In this document: piece after piece, positions 18,194 through 27,365 of the stretch
Numbering within the stretch: position 1 is the first letter of the stretch
How the letters are laid out: each line of letters starts with the position of its first letter
NCBI RefSeq assembly: GCF_036231965.1
Contig: NZ_CP109499.1
Location: 5,704,001-5,768,000, forward strand
From: Streptomyces sp. NBC_01428
GTDB taxonomy: Bacteria; Actinomycetota; Actinomycetes; Streptomycetales; Streptomycetaceae
Reading direction: 5' to 3'
DNA length: 64,000 bases
The notes under the pieces: model-generated
Told to the model about the DNA's origin: nothing
Databases searched by the model: none
The model's input: the letters and a program-made list of their open reading frames with translations, nothing else
Program-made: the position numbers and the translations under genes

Positions 18194-18634
18194 GGCAATC
18201 GTGTCCTCGGATGGAGTGCCTCCCCCCGGGTGCCTCTCGCGACGGGGGAGGGTGCGGACAGGAATCGGGGGTGGGACAACGGTGTCGACTTGGCTTTCCG
18301 CCGACTTCCCGACGCTCCGCCAATCGACTCTAATCGCCTGCATGCCCGACAGGAACGACCGGTAAGCGTGACCTTACCCACGGTGCCGGTGCACAGGGGG
18401 CGCACGGAGTCATCACGTCCACCAAGTGGACATCTCGACGCGCCGGTTGGGGGTTTGTGAGCGCGTCCGGATAGCGAACGACCGCTCCGCATAATGCACT
18501 TGCCAGGTTCAAGTCAAGATCTGTTTTTTCTTTGGTAACTCCGGTCAAATGTCGTCACTTGAATCGCGTTGCGCGCGCGGACCTCCATGACCCGGAACCC
18601 CCTCCGCGTGAACGGGCGCGGGGGAGGACATCAA
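18194..18634. other. Divergent intergenic region before the M6 protease gene
   Basis: A 441-base region that must hold promoters for both flanking genes. It contains a dyad at 18361-18378 and an AT-rich stretch around 18510-18545 (CTGTTTTTTCTTTGG), unusual for this genome. No gene was recognised. Confidence 0.5.
18361..18378. promoter_or_regulatory. Inverted repeat GGTAAG-N6-CTTACC
   Basis: A perfect six-base dyad with a six-base spacer in the divergent region upstream of the secreted protease gene. It is a candidate operator; no regulator can be assigned. Confidence 0.3.
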
Positions 18635-20989
18635 GTGACCAACAGACCATGGACGTTCAGAGCAGCAGCGGTGGGCGTCGCCCTCGCAGCGGCTACCGCC
18701 ACGTTCTCTACGTTTGCCGTGGCGGAGGCCGACTCGGCCGCCAAGTCACCGGTCGTGGACCGCCACGACCCGCAGCCGGCCAAGAACACGGTCGACCACG
18801 ACCTGGACGGCCCGCTGAGCAAGACGCAGAACGCACAGCGCCAGGAGGCGCTGAGCCAGGTCATATCCGGCGACGCCTCGGTCAAGGACCGCAACGGCTC
18901 GAAGGTCGTTCAGCTCAAGAGCAAGAAGGGCTCGAGCAAGTACGTCGAGCTGGGCCGCGAGAAGACCGACAAGATCTTCACGATCCTGGTGGAGTTCGGC
19001 GACAAGACGGACCCGAAGTACGGCGGCTCCGCCGGCCCGCTGCACAACAAGATAGCCAAGCCGGACCGCAAGAAGGACAACAGCACGGCCTGGCAGGCGG
19101 ACTACAACCAGAAGCACTTCCAGGACCTCTACTTCGGCACCGGCAAGAAGACCGAGTCGATGAAGAAGTTCTACGAGCAGCAGTCCTCGGGCCGCTACTC
19201 GGTGGACGGCGAGGTCGCCGACTGGGTCAAGGTCCCGTACAACGAGGCCCGGTACGGCAACAACGCCTGCGGCTCCACCAACTGCCCGAGCGTGTGGAAC
19301 GTCGTCAGCGACGGCGTCACCGCGTGGGTCGCCCAGCAGAAGAAGGCCGGGCAGTCGGACGCGGCCATCAAGGCGGACCTGAAGCAGTTCGACCAGTGGG
19401 ACCGGTACGACTACGACGGCGACGGCAACTTCAACGAGCCGGACGGCTACATCGACCACTTCCAGATCGTGCACGCCGGTGAGGACGAGTCCGCCGGTGG
19501 CGGCGTCGAAGGCACCGACGCGATCTGGGCCCACCGCTGGTACGCGTTCGGCACCGACGCGGGCGCCACGGGCCCCGGCGACAACAAGCTCGGTGGCGCG
19601 CAGATCGGCGACACCGGCATCTGGGTCGGCGACTACACCATCCAGCCGGAGAACGGCGGACTCGGCGTCTTCGCCCACGAGTACGGCCACGACCTCGGTC
19701 TGCCGGACCACTACGACACCGCCGGCGGTGACAACTCCACCGGCTTCTGGACCCTGATGTCCTCGGGTTCCTGGCTCGGCACCGGCAAGGACTCCATCGG
19801 TGACCTGCCCGGCGACTTCAACGCGTGGGACAAGCTGCAGCTCGGCTGGCTGAACTACGACACCGCCAAGGCCGGCAAGCAGTCCACCCACAAGCTGGGC
19901 ATCGCCGAGTACAACACCTGGAACAAGCAGGCGCTCCTCGTCACCCTGCCGGACAAGGAAGTGACGACCACGGTCGTCAACCCGGCCCAGGGCGCGACCC
20001 AGTGGTGGAGCGGCAGCGGCGACAACCTGAAGAACACGCTGACCCGGTCGGTGGACCTCACGGGCAAGTCGTCGGCGAAGCTGACCCTCGACGGCTGGTA
20101 CGACATCGAGGCGAACTACGACTACCTCTACACCGAGGTCTCGACCGACGGCGGTGCCAACTGGACCGCTCTCGACGGCACCGTGGACGGCGCCGCGATC
20201 CCGCGTGACGGCAGCGACAAGCCCGCCCTCACCGGCACGATCGACGCCTACGCGAAGCTGTCGTACCCGCTCGACGCCTACGCGGGCAAGAAGATCGACG
20301 TGCGTTTCCGCTACCAGACCGACGGTGGCGTGGCCCAGAAGGGCTTCGCGGCCGACGAGATCAGCGTGACCGCGGACGGTTCGGCGCTCTTCTCGGACAA
20401 CGCCGAGTCGGCGGACGCCGCGTGGACCGCGGCCGGCTTCTCCCGCATCGGCGCGTCGTTCACCAAGGACTACGCGCAGTACTACATCGCGGAGAACCGC
20501 CAGTACGTGTCGTACGACAAGACCCTCAAGGTCGGCCCGTACAACTTCGGCTTCTCGACGACCCGTCCGGACTGGGTGGAGCACTACCCGTACCAGAACG
20601 GCCTGTTGATCTGGAAGTGGGACACCTCGCAGGCGGACAACAACACCAGCCAGCACCCCGGTGTCGGTCTCGCGCTCCCGATCGACGCGCACCCGAAGGC
20701 GCTGTGGTGGGACAACGGCACCCTGATGCGCAACCGCATGCAGGCCTACGACTCGCCCTTCAGCACGTTCCGCACGGACGGCATCACGCTGCACAACGCG
20801 GACGTCGCGACGAAGATCCCGTCGTCGAAGGGTGTCTCGGTCTTCAACGACCACACCAGTGACTACTACGACAACCGGAACCCCACCGGTGGCGTCAAGG
20901 TCACTGACACCAACACCAAGATCGAGATCGTCAAGGAGGCCAAGGACGGCTCGACGATCTCCCTCAAGGTTGGTCCCGCGGTGAAGTAG
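18635..20989 (+). CDS. Secreted M6 (immune inhibitor A-type) metalloprotease
   Basis: A 784-residue secreted zinc protease. The signal peptide spans about residues 1-32 (FRAAAVGVALAAATATFSTF). The catalytic domain carries HEYGHDLGLPDHYD starting at His348, with Glu349 as the general base and His348/His352 plus a downstream Asp/His as zinc ligands. An acidic DYDGDGNFNEPDGYID segment before it resembles a calcium site. The C-terminal 300 residues form beta-rich domains that usually bind the cell surface or ligand. GTG 18635 follows GGGGAGGA. The relatives degrade host or competitor proteins, but here it may serve growth on protein. A terminator follows. Confidence 0.92.
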   Translation: MTNRPWTFRAAAVGVALAAATATFSTFAVAEADSAAKSPVVDRHDPQPAKNTVDHDLDGPLSKTQNAQRQEALSQVISGDASVKDRNGSKVVQLKSKKGSSKYVELGREKTDKIFTILVEFGDKTDPKYGGSAGPLHNKIAKPDRKKDNSTAWQADYNQKHFQDLYFGTGKKTESMKKFYEQQSSGRYSVDGEVADWVKVPYNEARYGNNACGSTNCPSVWNVVSDGVTAWVAQQKKAGQSDAAIKADLKQFDQWDRYDYDGDGNFNEPDGYIDHFQIVHAGEDESAGGGVEGTDAIWAHRWYAFGTDAGATGPGDNKLGGAQIGDTGIWVGDYTIQPENGGLGVFAHEYGHDLGLPDHYDTAGGDNSTGFWTLMSSGSWLGTGKDSIGDLPGDFNAWDKLQLGWLNYDTAKAGKQSTHKLGIAEYNTWNKQALLVTLPDKEVTTTVVNPAQGATQWWSGSGDNLKNTLTRSVDLTGKSSAKLTLDGWYDIEANYDYLYTEVSTDGGANWTALDGTVDGAAIPRDGSDKPALTGTIDAYAKLSYPLDAYAGKKIDVRFRYQTDGGVAQKGFAADEISVTADGSALFSDNAESADAAWTAAGFSRIGASFTKDYAQYYIAENRQYVSYDKTLKVGPYNFGFSTTRPDWVEHYPYQNGLLIWKWDTSQADNNTSQHPGVGLALPIDAHPKALWWDNGTLMRNRMQAYDSPFSTFRTDGITLHNADVATKIPSSKGVSVFNDHTSDYYDNRNPTGGVKVTDTNTKIEIVKEAKDGSTISLKVGPAVK

Positions 20990-21015
20990 TCAGCATTTCC
21001 GCAGGTCAGAAGCGT

Positions 21016-21049
21016 ATCGGCGGCAACCCCCTGGCGGGTTGCCGCCGAT
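21016..21049 (+). terminator. Terminator of the M6 protease gene
   Basis: A perfect 14-base stem (ATCGGCGGCAACCC pairing with 21036-21049) with a six-base loop, 27 bases after the stop codon, followed by CGTGTTT. Confidence 0.8.
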
Positions 21050-21110
21050 CGTGTTTAGGTGCGTCCTGTGCCTGGCTTATTGACACCGAATCGCACGGGG
21101 GTGTGACCGC

Positions 21111-21446
21111 ATGGCCGCAGGAGGCTTCTGCAAGTTGCCGAACGGCAGCGTCGTGGTGGCGCTGAACCTGCCCAGTCCGGCAGGTTCCGGCAGCGGCTGT
21201 GTCCGGTTCCTCGTCGTCGCGCAGAACCGCGCCCGCGCCCTGACGCGGCTGCGGAACCTCGGCCTGCGCACCGTCTACCTGCGGGGCAACGCGGCTCCGC
21301 CGACCCCCGACGAGATCACCGCCGTCCTGCACCATCCGGACGGGCTGATATGGCGGACGGCACCCGACAGCACCGTCCCCGAGCTGACCCAGGAGCTGTG
21401 GCACCCGATCAGAGCCCTGCTCAGACGCCCGGCACCGCAGCCGTGA
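21111..21446 (+). CDS. Conserved-looking small protein of unknown function
   Basis: A 111-residue protein with a mixed alpha/beta pattern (SVVVALNLPSP, CVRFLVVAQNRARALTRLRN, TVYLRGN, then a helical C-terminus). No signal peptide or membrane helix is visible. ATG 21111 follows a G-rich stretch. It lies between the protease terminator and the convergent pncA gene. The stop codon lies inside a 12-base tandem repeat. No function is proposed. Confidence 0.6.
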   Translation: MAAGGFCKLPNGSVVVALNLPSPAGSGSGCVRFLVVAQNRARALTRLRNLGLRTVYLRGNAAPPTPDEITAVLHHPDGLIWRTAPDSTVPELTQELWHPIRALLRRPAPQP

Positions 21447-21473
21447 GCTCAGCCGTGAACTCAGCCGTGATCT
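21438..21473. repeat. 12-base tandem repeat, three copies, across a stop codon
   Basis: CAGCCGTGAGCT, CAGCCGTGAACT and CAGCCGTGATCT follow each other at 21438, 21450 and 21462. The first contains the TGA stop of the 111-residue gene. Confidence 0.8.
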
Positions 21474-21610
21474 CGGCGGCGACCGTGACAGGCGTCACGG
21501 AGTGTCCGCAGTGTCATGGGGTGTCACGAGGAGGCGCAGGTGTGTCGCGCTCCGTGCGCCGGGCCGTGGGCCGGGCGTGAACCGCTCCGGCCGGATCCGC
21601 TCCGCTGCGC

Positions 21611-22195
21611 TCAGACCACGGGCTTGCCCGTGAGCTCCACGCCGGCGGCGCGCAGCTCCTCCAGCGCGCGGTCCGTCGTCTCCTTCGCGACCCCCGCCGT
21701 CAGATCGAGCAGCACGGTCGTGCGGAACCCCTCGCGGGCCGCGTCCAGGGCGGTCGCCCGCACACAGTGGTCGGTCGCGATGCCGACCACGTCGACCTCG
21801 CCGATCCCGTGGGCCCGCAGCCAGTCCGCCAGCCCGGTCCCGTTCTCGTCGGCCCCCTCGAAGCCGCTGTACGCGGCCGCGTAGGCACCCTTGTCGAACA
21901 CGGCGTCGATCGCGCCGGAGGCGACCGCCGGAGCGAAGTTCGGATGGAAGCCGACGCCCTCCGTGCCGGCCACGCAGTGCGCGGGCCAGGAGTGCACGAA
22001 GTCGGGGTTGTCGGCGAAGTGGCCGCCGGGGGCGATGTGCGCGTCGCGGGTGGCGACCACGTGCCGGTAGCCGGCGGGCGCCTGCCCGATCAGCTCCGTG
22101 ACGGCGGCGGCCACGTCGGCGCCCCCGGCCACCGCGAGACTGCCTCCCTCGCAGAAGTCGTTCTGCACGTCTACGACGATCAAGGCGCGGCGCAT
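21611..22195 (-). CDS. pncA: Nicotinamidase
   Basis: A 194-residue cysteine hydrolase that deamidates nicotinamide to nicotinate in NAD salvage. The catalytic triad is Asp9 (VVDVQNDF), Lys102 (FDKGAY) and Cys144 (TDHCVRAT). Metal ligands are expected at Asp51, His53 and His59 (DAHIAPGGH). It lies 242 bases downstream of pncB on the same strand, so the product of this enzyme is the substrate of the neighbouring gene product. Confidence 0.95.
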   Translation of the reverse strand: MRRALIVVDVQNDFCEGGSLAVAGGADVAAAVTELIGQAPAGYRHVVATRDAHIAPGGHFADNPDFVHSWPAHCVAGTEGVGFHPNFAPAVASGAIDAVFDKGAYAAAYSGFEGADENGTGLADWLRAHGIGEVDVVGIATDHCVRATALDAAREGFRTTVLLDLTAGVAKETTDRALEELRAAGVELTGKPVV

Positions 22196-22437
22196 GGGCG
22201 GTGTCCTTCGGCTATGGGGTCGGCGAACGTCGGCGAACTGGGTGTGCGGGCCGGGCCGTTGAACTTCCGAGCGTAGAGACTCGGAGGGCGGTGCGGGAGG
22301 GGCTGTCCGGCAGACATCCCGGGCGGGCGGGGGGCTGTGCGGCGTCCGCGGGCCCGGCCGGGCCCGCTGGCCGTTGCATTCCCGCTCACCGGAGGTTCAT
22401 GCGCGGCGCCCCACGCACCCCACCCGCCTCCGGTACC

Positions 22438-23766
22438 TCAGACGTACTCGGTGGGCAGCACCGGTTCGCCCCGCGACAGCTGGGCCGCCGACAGGGGGAG
22501 TCGGGTGCGGGCCGCGGCATGCCGGTCGCGGACGACGTCGAGGGACTCACGGGCCAGGACCTGGCCGCCCTTGATCAGTTCCACCAGGAGCTGCTGGTCG
22601 GCCAGCTCCGCGGGGACCGGCCCGGTGCCGATGATCTCGGCCTCGGCGACCGCGTGCTCGTCCAGCCGCCGCGCGGCCCACTTGCGGCCGCCGATGGACG
22701 TCTTGCCGCCCGAGGACTTCTTCGCCACCGGCACCAGCGGCGCTGTCGGGTCGGCCGACTCGGCGCGGGCGACCAGCTTGTAGACCATCGAGCAGGTGGG
22801 GTGGCCGGACCCCGTCACCAGCTGGGTGCCGACGCCGTACGCGTCGACGGGCGCGGCGGCCAGCGAGGCGATCGCGTACTCGTCCAGGTCGGAGGTGACG
22901 ACGATCTTCGTGTCCCGCGCGCCCAGCTCGTCCAGCTGCTCGCGCACCCGGTGGGCGACGAGCAGCAGGTCACCGGAGTCGATCCGGACCGCGCCCAGCT
23001 CGGTCCCGGCGACCTCGACGGCCGTCCGGACGGCCTCGGCGACGTCGTAGGTGTCCACCAGCAGGGTGGTGCCCCGGCCCAGGGAGTCGACCTGGGCCTG
23101 GAAGGCGTCCCGCTCGGTGTCGTGGAGCAGGGTGAAGGCGTGGGCGGAGGTGCCGACCGTCGGGATGCCGTACCGGAAGCCGGCGGCCAGGTCGGACGTG
23201 GTGGCGAAGCCGCCGAGGTACGCGGCGCGCGAGGCGGCGACCGCCGCCAGTTCGTGGGTGCGCCGGGCGCCCATCTCGATCAGCGGCCGGTCCCCCGCGG
23301 CGGAGGCCATCCGGGAGGCGGCCGCGGCGATCGCGGAGTCGTGGTTGAGGATCGAGAGGATCACGGTCTCCAGGAGCACACACTCCGCGAAGCTGCCCTC
23401 GACCCGCAGGATCGGCGACCCGGGGAAGTAGACCTCGCCCTCGGGGTAGCCCCAGACGTCCCCGCCGAAGCGGTACGAGGAGAGCCACTCCAGGGTCGGC
23501 TCGTCCACGATCCCCCGCTCGCCCAGGAAGGCGAGCACGTCCGCGTCGAACCGGAAGTTCTCGACGGCGTCGAGGACCCGTCCGGTGCCCGCGACGACCC
23601 CGTAGCGCCGCCCCTCGGGCAGTCGCCGCGTGAAGACCTCGAAGACGGAGCGCCGATCGGCGGTCCCGGCCGCGAGGGCGGCCTGCAACATCGTCAGCTC
23701 GTACTGGTCGGTGAAGAGTGCCGTCGACGGAACATCCACCGGCAGCCCAAGGTCCGCTGTGTTCAT
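22438..23766 (-). CDS. pncB: Nicotinate phosphoribosyltransferase
   Basis: A 442-residue enzyme that joins nicotinate to PRPP, giving nicotinate mononucleotide for NAD synthesis. Family features are TALFTDQYELTMLQAALAAG at the N-terminus, the conserved RRTHELAA and GTSAHAFTLLHDTE region (with the histidine next to the active site), and the phosphate-binding VRIDSGDL. It is divergent from clpS, with 121 bases between starts, and upstream of pncA in a probable salvage operon. Confidence 0.95.
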   Translation of the reverse strand: MNTADLGLPVDVPSTALFTDQYELTMLQAALAAGTADRRSVFEVFTRRLPEGRRYGVVAGTGRVLDAVENFRFDADVLAFLGERGIVDEPTLEWLSSYRFGGDVWGYPEGEVYFPGSPILRVEGSFAECVLLETVILSILNHDSAIAAAASRMASAAGDRPLIEMGARRTHELAAVAASRAAYLGGFATTSDLAAGFRYGIPTVGTSAHAFTLLHDTERDAFQAQVDSLGRGTTLLVDTYDVAEAVRTAVEVAGTELGAVRIDSGDLLLVAHRVREQLDELGARDTKIVVTSDLDEYAIASLAAAPVDAYGVGTQLVTGSGHPTCSMVYKLVARAESADPTAPLVPVAKKSSGGKTSIGGRKWAARRLDEHAVAEAEIIGTGPVPAELADQQLLVELIKGGQVLARESLDVVRDRHAAARTRLPLSAAQLSRGEPVLPTEYV

Positions 23767-23887
23767 GGCAGGGATCGTACCCCCATCTCGTCACTTTGAC
23801 GATTTCCGGGGTGTCTCCGGTCGTCCGGGGGAGTCGCGCCCCTTTTCCCGGTCCCCGTTTGTGCGGCTGCCCCCCTCTGGTGGCAGC

Positions 23888-24205
23888 ATGGGCGCTGTGA
23901 CGGCTCCCGCACCTCTAGAGATCGAGAAGACCGAGTCGGCGGAGGAGGTCTTCGCCGTACCCGAGCCGGACGTCCCCTGGGTGACCATCGTCCACAACGA
24001 CCCGGTCAACCTCATGAGCTACGTGACGTATGTCTTCCAGACGTACTTCGGCTACTCCAAGGACAAGGCGACCAAGCTGATGATGGACGTCCACCACAAG
24101 GGCCGGGCGGTCGTCTCCAGCGGCTCGCGCGAGGAGATGGAGCGCGACGTGCAGGCCATGCACGGCTACGGTCTGTGGGCCACCCTCCAGCAGGACCGGA
24201 AGTAG
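23888..24205 (+). CDS. clpS: ATP-dependent Clp protease adaptor ClpS
   Basis: A 105-residue N-end-rule adaptor that delivers substrates to ClpA/ClpC-ClpP. The conserved core reads PWVTIVHNDPVNLMSYVTYV, then KATKLMMDVHHKGRAVV and a final helix. The residues that grip the N-terminal amino acid (HNDPVN loop, Met in LMMDVHH) are present. ATG 23888 is used; GTG 23897 is an alternative. The following DUF2017 gene is the usual partner. The last codons seed a repeat that continues downstream. Confidence 0.95.
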   Translation: MGAVTAPAPLEIEKTESAEEVFAVPEPDVPWVTIVHNDPVNLMSYVTYVFQTYFGYSKDKATKLMMDVHHKGRAVVSSGSREEMERDVQAMHGYGLWATLQQDRK

Positions 24206-24298
24206 CCGGACCTCCTCAGCAGGACCGGAAGCGGCCGGCCCCCCAGCGGGACCGGAAGCAGCCGGACCCTGTCCACCGACCGCCCGCAGGACCGGAAG
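24193..24298. repeat. Degenerate repeats copied from the clpS 3' end
   Basis: GGACCGGAAG occurs at 24193, 24222, 24249 and 24289. The first copy encodes the last residues of ClpS with its TAG stop, and the rest lie in the gap before the DUF2017 gene. Spacing (29, 27 and 40 bases) indicates unequal duplication. Confidence 0.75.
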
Positions 24299-24313
24299 CA
24301 GCGAACCCACTCC

Positions 24314-24916
24314 ATGCCTGGACACTTCGAACCGCTCCCCGGCGGCGGCGCGGCCGTCGCCCTCGACGAGGTCGAGATCTCCATCATCCGCTCCCTCGCC
24401 GTCCAGCTCCTGGAGCTCATCGGTCCCGGCCCGGCGGAGAACGCCCCGGACGACCCGCTCGCCGAGCTGTTCGCGGAGGGCCCGAGCGAACCGCCCGGCG
24501 ACCCGGTGCTCCGGCGCCTCTTCCCGGACGCGTACAGCGGCCCCGGCGTCGAGGCAGCCTCCGCGGAGCAGGCCGAGGAGCAGCGCGCCCACTCCTCGGA
24601 GTTCCGCCGCTTCACCGAGAACGACCTGCGCGCGGGCAAGCGCGAGAACGCCCTAGCCGTCATCCGCTCGCTGGACGGTCTGACCCCGGGCGACGGGGGA
24701 GCGGTCCTGAAGCTGGACGCCGCGCAGTCCGAGCAGTGGCTGCGCGCGCTGAACGACCTGAGGCTCGCGATCGGCTCCCGGCTCGACGTCGTCGACGAGG
24801 AGGACACCGACCTCCTCTACCGGCTCCCGGACGAGGACCCGCGCAAGCCGATGGTCATGGCGTACCTCTGGCTCGGCGGCCTCCAGGAGACCCTGGTCGA
24901 AACCCTGATGCCCTGA
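24314..24916 (+). CDS. DUF2017-family protein
   Basis: A 200-residue cytoplasmic protein of the actinobacterial DUF2017 family, found next to clpS. It begins with FEPLPGGGAAVALDEVEISI and contains RFTENDLRAGKRENALAVIRSL and a C-terminal helical region LRALNDLRLAIGSRL. No catalytic motif is visible. Position suggests some role near ClpS/Clp proteolysis; that is guilt by association only. Confidence 0.85.
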   Translation: MPGHFEPLPGGGAAVALDEVEISIIRSLAVQLLELIGPGPAENAPDDPLAELFAEGPSEPPGDPVLRRLFPDAYSGPGVEAASAEQAEEQRAHSSEFRRFTENDLRAGKRENALAVIRSLDGLTPGDGGAVLKLDAAQSEQWLRALNDLRLAIGSRLDVVDEEDTDLLYRLPDEDPRKPMVMAYLWLGGLQETLVETLMP

Positions 24917-25276
24917 ACCTTCGCACCCTCGGCCCCTATGCCCCGACCTGTCCGGACATAACGCCTCCGGTGTTCGCTCAACGGACGCTCAAATCCGGAT
25001 AACGATCGCGTCACCGCCACCGCGCCCTATGGGGCGCGGTTCGACGTTTTGTCCGGTTCTTCCTGTGGTCTGCGCAACAGCGCCCTCCCTCTCCCGACGT
25101 TGCGGCCGTGATAAATCTTCACGACCGCCCGACGGGACACCACCCACGTCCCGCCGGGTGCGCCACCGAGCCGGCGGACCGCCGGCCAGGCACAGCTCCA
25201 CGTATCCGGGGGGATCGGAAACCGATCCGTAGCCAAGGGACTGGCTCGGATCGGCATGGAGAAAGGCGCACCACAC
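24917..25276. other. Intergenic region before the amino-acid permease gene
   Basis: 360 bases without a gene. The first part carries a terminator-like hairpin for the clpS/DUF2017 transcript. The remainder should hold the permease promoter and a 5' leader, but no specific element was recognised. Confidence 0.45.
25019..25050 (+). terminator. Terminator after the DUF2017 gene
   Basis: A perfect nine-base stem (ACCGCGCCC with GGGCGCGGT, 25019-25027 and 25032-25040), four-base loop, and a downstream run TCGACGTTTT. Confidence 0.6.
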
Positions 25277-26728
25277 ATGACCTCATCGCAGGTCGACAAG
25301 CAGTACGACGGCAGTGAGGCCGTGGGCGGCGACGCTCCCGAAGAGGGGTACGAGCGCGGGCTCGGCAGCCGTCAGGTCCAGATGATCGCGATCGGCGGCG
25401 CCATCGGCGTCGGCCTCTTCCTCAACGCCGGGGCCAACATCGCCAAGGCGGGCCCCAGCCTCATCCTGATGTACGCCCTCGCCGGCGTCATCATCTTCTT
25501 CATCATGCGCGCCCTCGGCGAGCTCCTGCTCTACCGCCCGGTCTCGGGTTCCTTCGCGGAGTACTCCCGCGAGTTCCTCGGCCCGTTCTTCGGCTACTTC
25601 ACCGCCTGGACCTACTGGCTCATGTGGGTGGTCACCGGCATGGCGGAGCTGACCGCGGCCGCCATCTACATCAACTACTGGTTCCCGTCGATCCATCAAT
25701 GGGTGTCGGCGCTGGTCTTCCTCGTCATCCTCTTCGTGGCCAACCTGATCTCGGTGAAGGTCTTCGGGGAGATCGAGTTCTGGGCCTCGATGGTCAAGGT
25801 CACCGCCCTGATCGGCATGATCGTGATCGGCCTCGGCGTGCTCACCTTCGGCTTCAGCGCCGCCGGTGACACCGCCTCCGTCACCAACCTCTGGCAGTTC
25901 GACGGCTTCTTCCCCAAGGGCATCGGCTCGTCCCTGATGACCCTCCAGGGCGTCATGTTCGCGTACCTCGCCGTCGAGCTCGTCGGCGTCACCGCGGGCG
26001 AGTCCGAGAACCCCGAGAAGACCCTCCCCAAGGCCATCAACACCCTCCCGTGGCGCATCGCCCTCTTCTATGTCGGCGCCCTCACGGTCATCCTCTGCGT
26101 CGTGAAGTGGACCGAGTTCATGCCCGGGGTGAGCCCCTTCGTGAAGGCGTTCGCCGTGATCGGCATCCCGGCCGGCGCGGGCATCGTCAACTTCGTGGTC
26201 CTCACCGCCGCCCTGTCCTCCTGCAACTCGGGCATGTACTCCACCGGCCGCATGCTGCGCAATCTGGCCGACAACGGCGAGGCCCCGAAGGCCTTCAACA
26301 AGCTCTCCTCGACGAAGACCCCGGCCCTCGGCATCACGGTCTCCGTCCTCTTCATGGGCATCGGCGTGGTCCTGAACTACGTCGTCCCCGAGAAGGCCTT
26401 CGGCTACGTCACCTCGGTGGCCACCGGAGCCGGCATCTGGACCTGGCTGATGATCCTGATCAGCCACATCCGCTACCGCCGCGCGGTGGACGCCGGCCGG
26501 CTCCCGGCCTCGTCCTTCCCGGCCCCCGGCGGCGCCAAGTGCAGCTACGTCGCGGTCGCGTTCCTGCTCTTCGTCACCGGCCTCATCGCCTACGACGCCG
26601 ACTCCCGCGTCTGCCTGTACGTGATGGCCGTCTGGGCCGCGGCCCTGGGGATCGGCTGGGCCGTCCTCAAGGCCCGCAACCCGCAGATCACGCAGCGCCG
26701 TGAGCCGGAGCTCGAAAAGATCGGCTGA
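25277..26728 (+). CDS. Amino-acid permease (APC family)
   Basis: A 483-residue transporter with about 12 membrane helices. The family signature at the N-terminus is RGLGSRQVQMIAIGGAIGVG, followed by GLFLNAGANIAKAGPS and RALGELLLYRPVSGSFAEYS. Later it has the loop GESENPEKTLPKAI. It should drive proton-coupled uptake of an amino acid across the cytoplasmic membrane; the substrate is not clear from sequence. ATG 25277 is chosen because GAGAAAGG lies upstream; ATG 25256 would put that site inside the gene. A terminator follows. Confidence 0.92.
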   Translation: MTSSQVDKQYDGSEAVGGDAPEEGYERGLGSRQVQMIAIGGAIGVGLFLNAGANIAKAGPSLILMYALAGVIIFFIMRALGELLLYRPVSGSFAEYSREFLGPFFGYFTAWTYWLMWVVTGMAELTAAAIYINYWFPSIHQWVSALVFLVILFVANLISVKVFGEIEFWASMVKVTALIGMIVIGLGVLTFGFSAAGDTASVTNLWQFDGFFPKGIGSSLMTLQGVMFAYLAVELVGVTAGESENPEKTLPKAINTLPWRIALFYVGALTVILCVVKWTEFMPGVSPFVKAFAVIGIPAGAGIVNFVVLTAALSSCNSGMYSTGRMLRNLADNGEAPKAFNKLSSTKTPALGITVSVLFMGIGVVLNYVVPEKAFGYVTSVATGAGIWTWLMILISHIRYRRAVDAGRLPASSFPAPGGAKCSYVAVAFLLFVTGLIAYDADSRVCLYVMAVWAAALGIGWAVLKARNPQITQRREPELEKIG

Positions 26729-26806
26729 CCTGGGAGAACCGTCGTCGGCCCTACCGGTCCCGCCCGCTCGGGCCGGCCCCGGAGGCCGCCCCGCGGTTCA
26801 CCATGT

Positions 26807-26850
26807 GGGCCGCTCCGTACCACCCCTCGGTACGGAGCGGCCCTTCTGCT
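26807..26850 (+). terminator. Terminator after the amino-acid permease
   Basis: A perfect 15-base stem (GGGCCGCTCCGTACC, 26807-26821, with 26829-26843), a seven-base loop and a T-rich tail (TTCTGCTT). It lies just upstream of the JAMM protease start. Confidence 0.85.
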
Positions 26851-26863
26851 TATCCTGGCCAGC

Positions 26864-27286
26864 ATGCTGACCATCACCCAGGCCCTGTTCGACCAGATCG
26901 TCGCGCACGCGCGCCAGGACCACCCCGACGAGGCGTGCGGCGTCGTCGCGGGACCGGCGGGAACCGACCGCCCCGAGCGGTTCATCCCGATGCTCAACGC
27001 GGCCCGCTCGCCCACGTTCTACGAGTTCGACTCCGGCGACCTGCTCAAGCTGTACCGCGAGATGGACGACCGCGACGAGGAGCCCGTCGTCATCTACCAC
27101 TCGCACACCGCGACCGAGGCCTACCCCTCCCGCACCGACCTCTCCTACGCCAACGAGCCCGGCGCCCACTACGTGCTGGTCTCCACGGCCGACACCGACG
27201 CCGCGGGCCCCTTCCAGTTCCGCTCGTACCGGATCGTGGAGGGCGAGGTCACGGAGGAGGAGGTCAAGGTCGTAGAGGCGTACTGA
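26864..27286 (+). CDS. mec: M67 (JAMM) metallopeptidase, Mec-like
   Basis: A 140-residue JAMM/MPN zinc peptidase. The motif is complete: Glu23 (DEACGVV), then His79-x-His81, Ser89 and Asp92 in HSHTATEAYPSRTD. In mycobacteria the homologue Mec releases cysteine from the CysO-cysteine adduct after CysM has built it on the CysO C-terminus. Here cysO and cysM lie just downstream, so the same sulfur pathway is expected. The leader peptide gene lies between this gene and cysO. Confidence 0.9.
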   Translation: MLTITQALFDQIVAHARQDHPDEACGVVAGPAGTDRPERFIPMLNAARSPTFYEFDSGDLLKLYREMDDRDEEPVVIYHSHTATEAYPSRTDLSYANEPGAHYVLVSTADTDAAGPFQFRSYRIVEGEVTEEEVKVVEAY

Positions 27287-27353
27287 TCTCACCCATCGGT
27301 CAAAAATCGTCCGGAATGCGAGATCACACTCCGGGACCCGTACCGGGAATCGA

Positions 27354-27359
27354 TACGAT
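27354..27359 (+). promoter_or_regulatory. -10 element of the cysteine leader peptide gene
   Basis: TACGAT fits the actinobacterial TANNNT -10 consensus and ends six bases before ATG 27366. There is no Shine-Dalgarno sequence, so the leader peptide is probably translated from a leaderless mRNA. Confidence 0.55.
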
Positions 27360-27365
27360 GAGCCC

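Noticed and set aside
24917..25276. Riboswitch ahead of the amino-acid permease
   Set aside because: The only structured element found is a short hairpin with a T-run that fits a terminator of the upstream genes; no known aptamer consensus was recognised.
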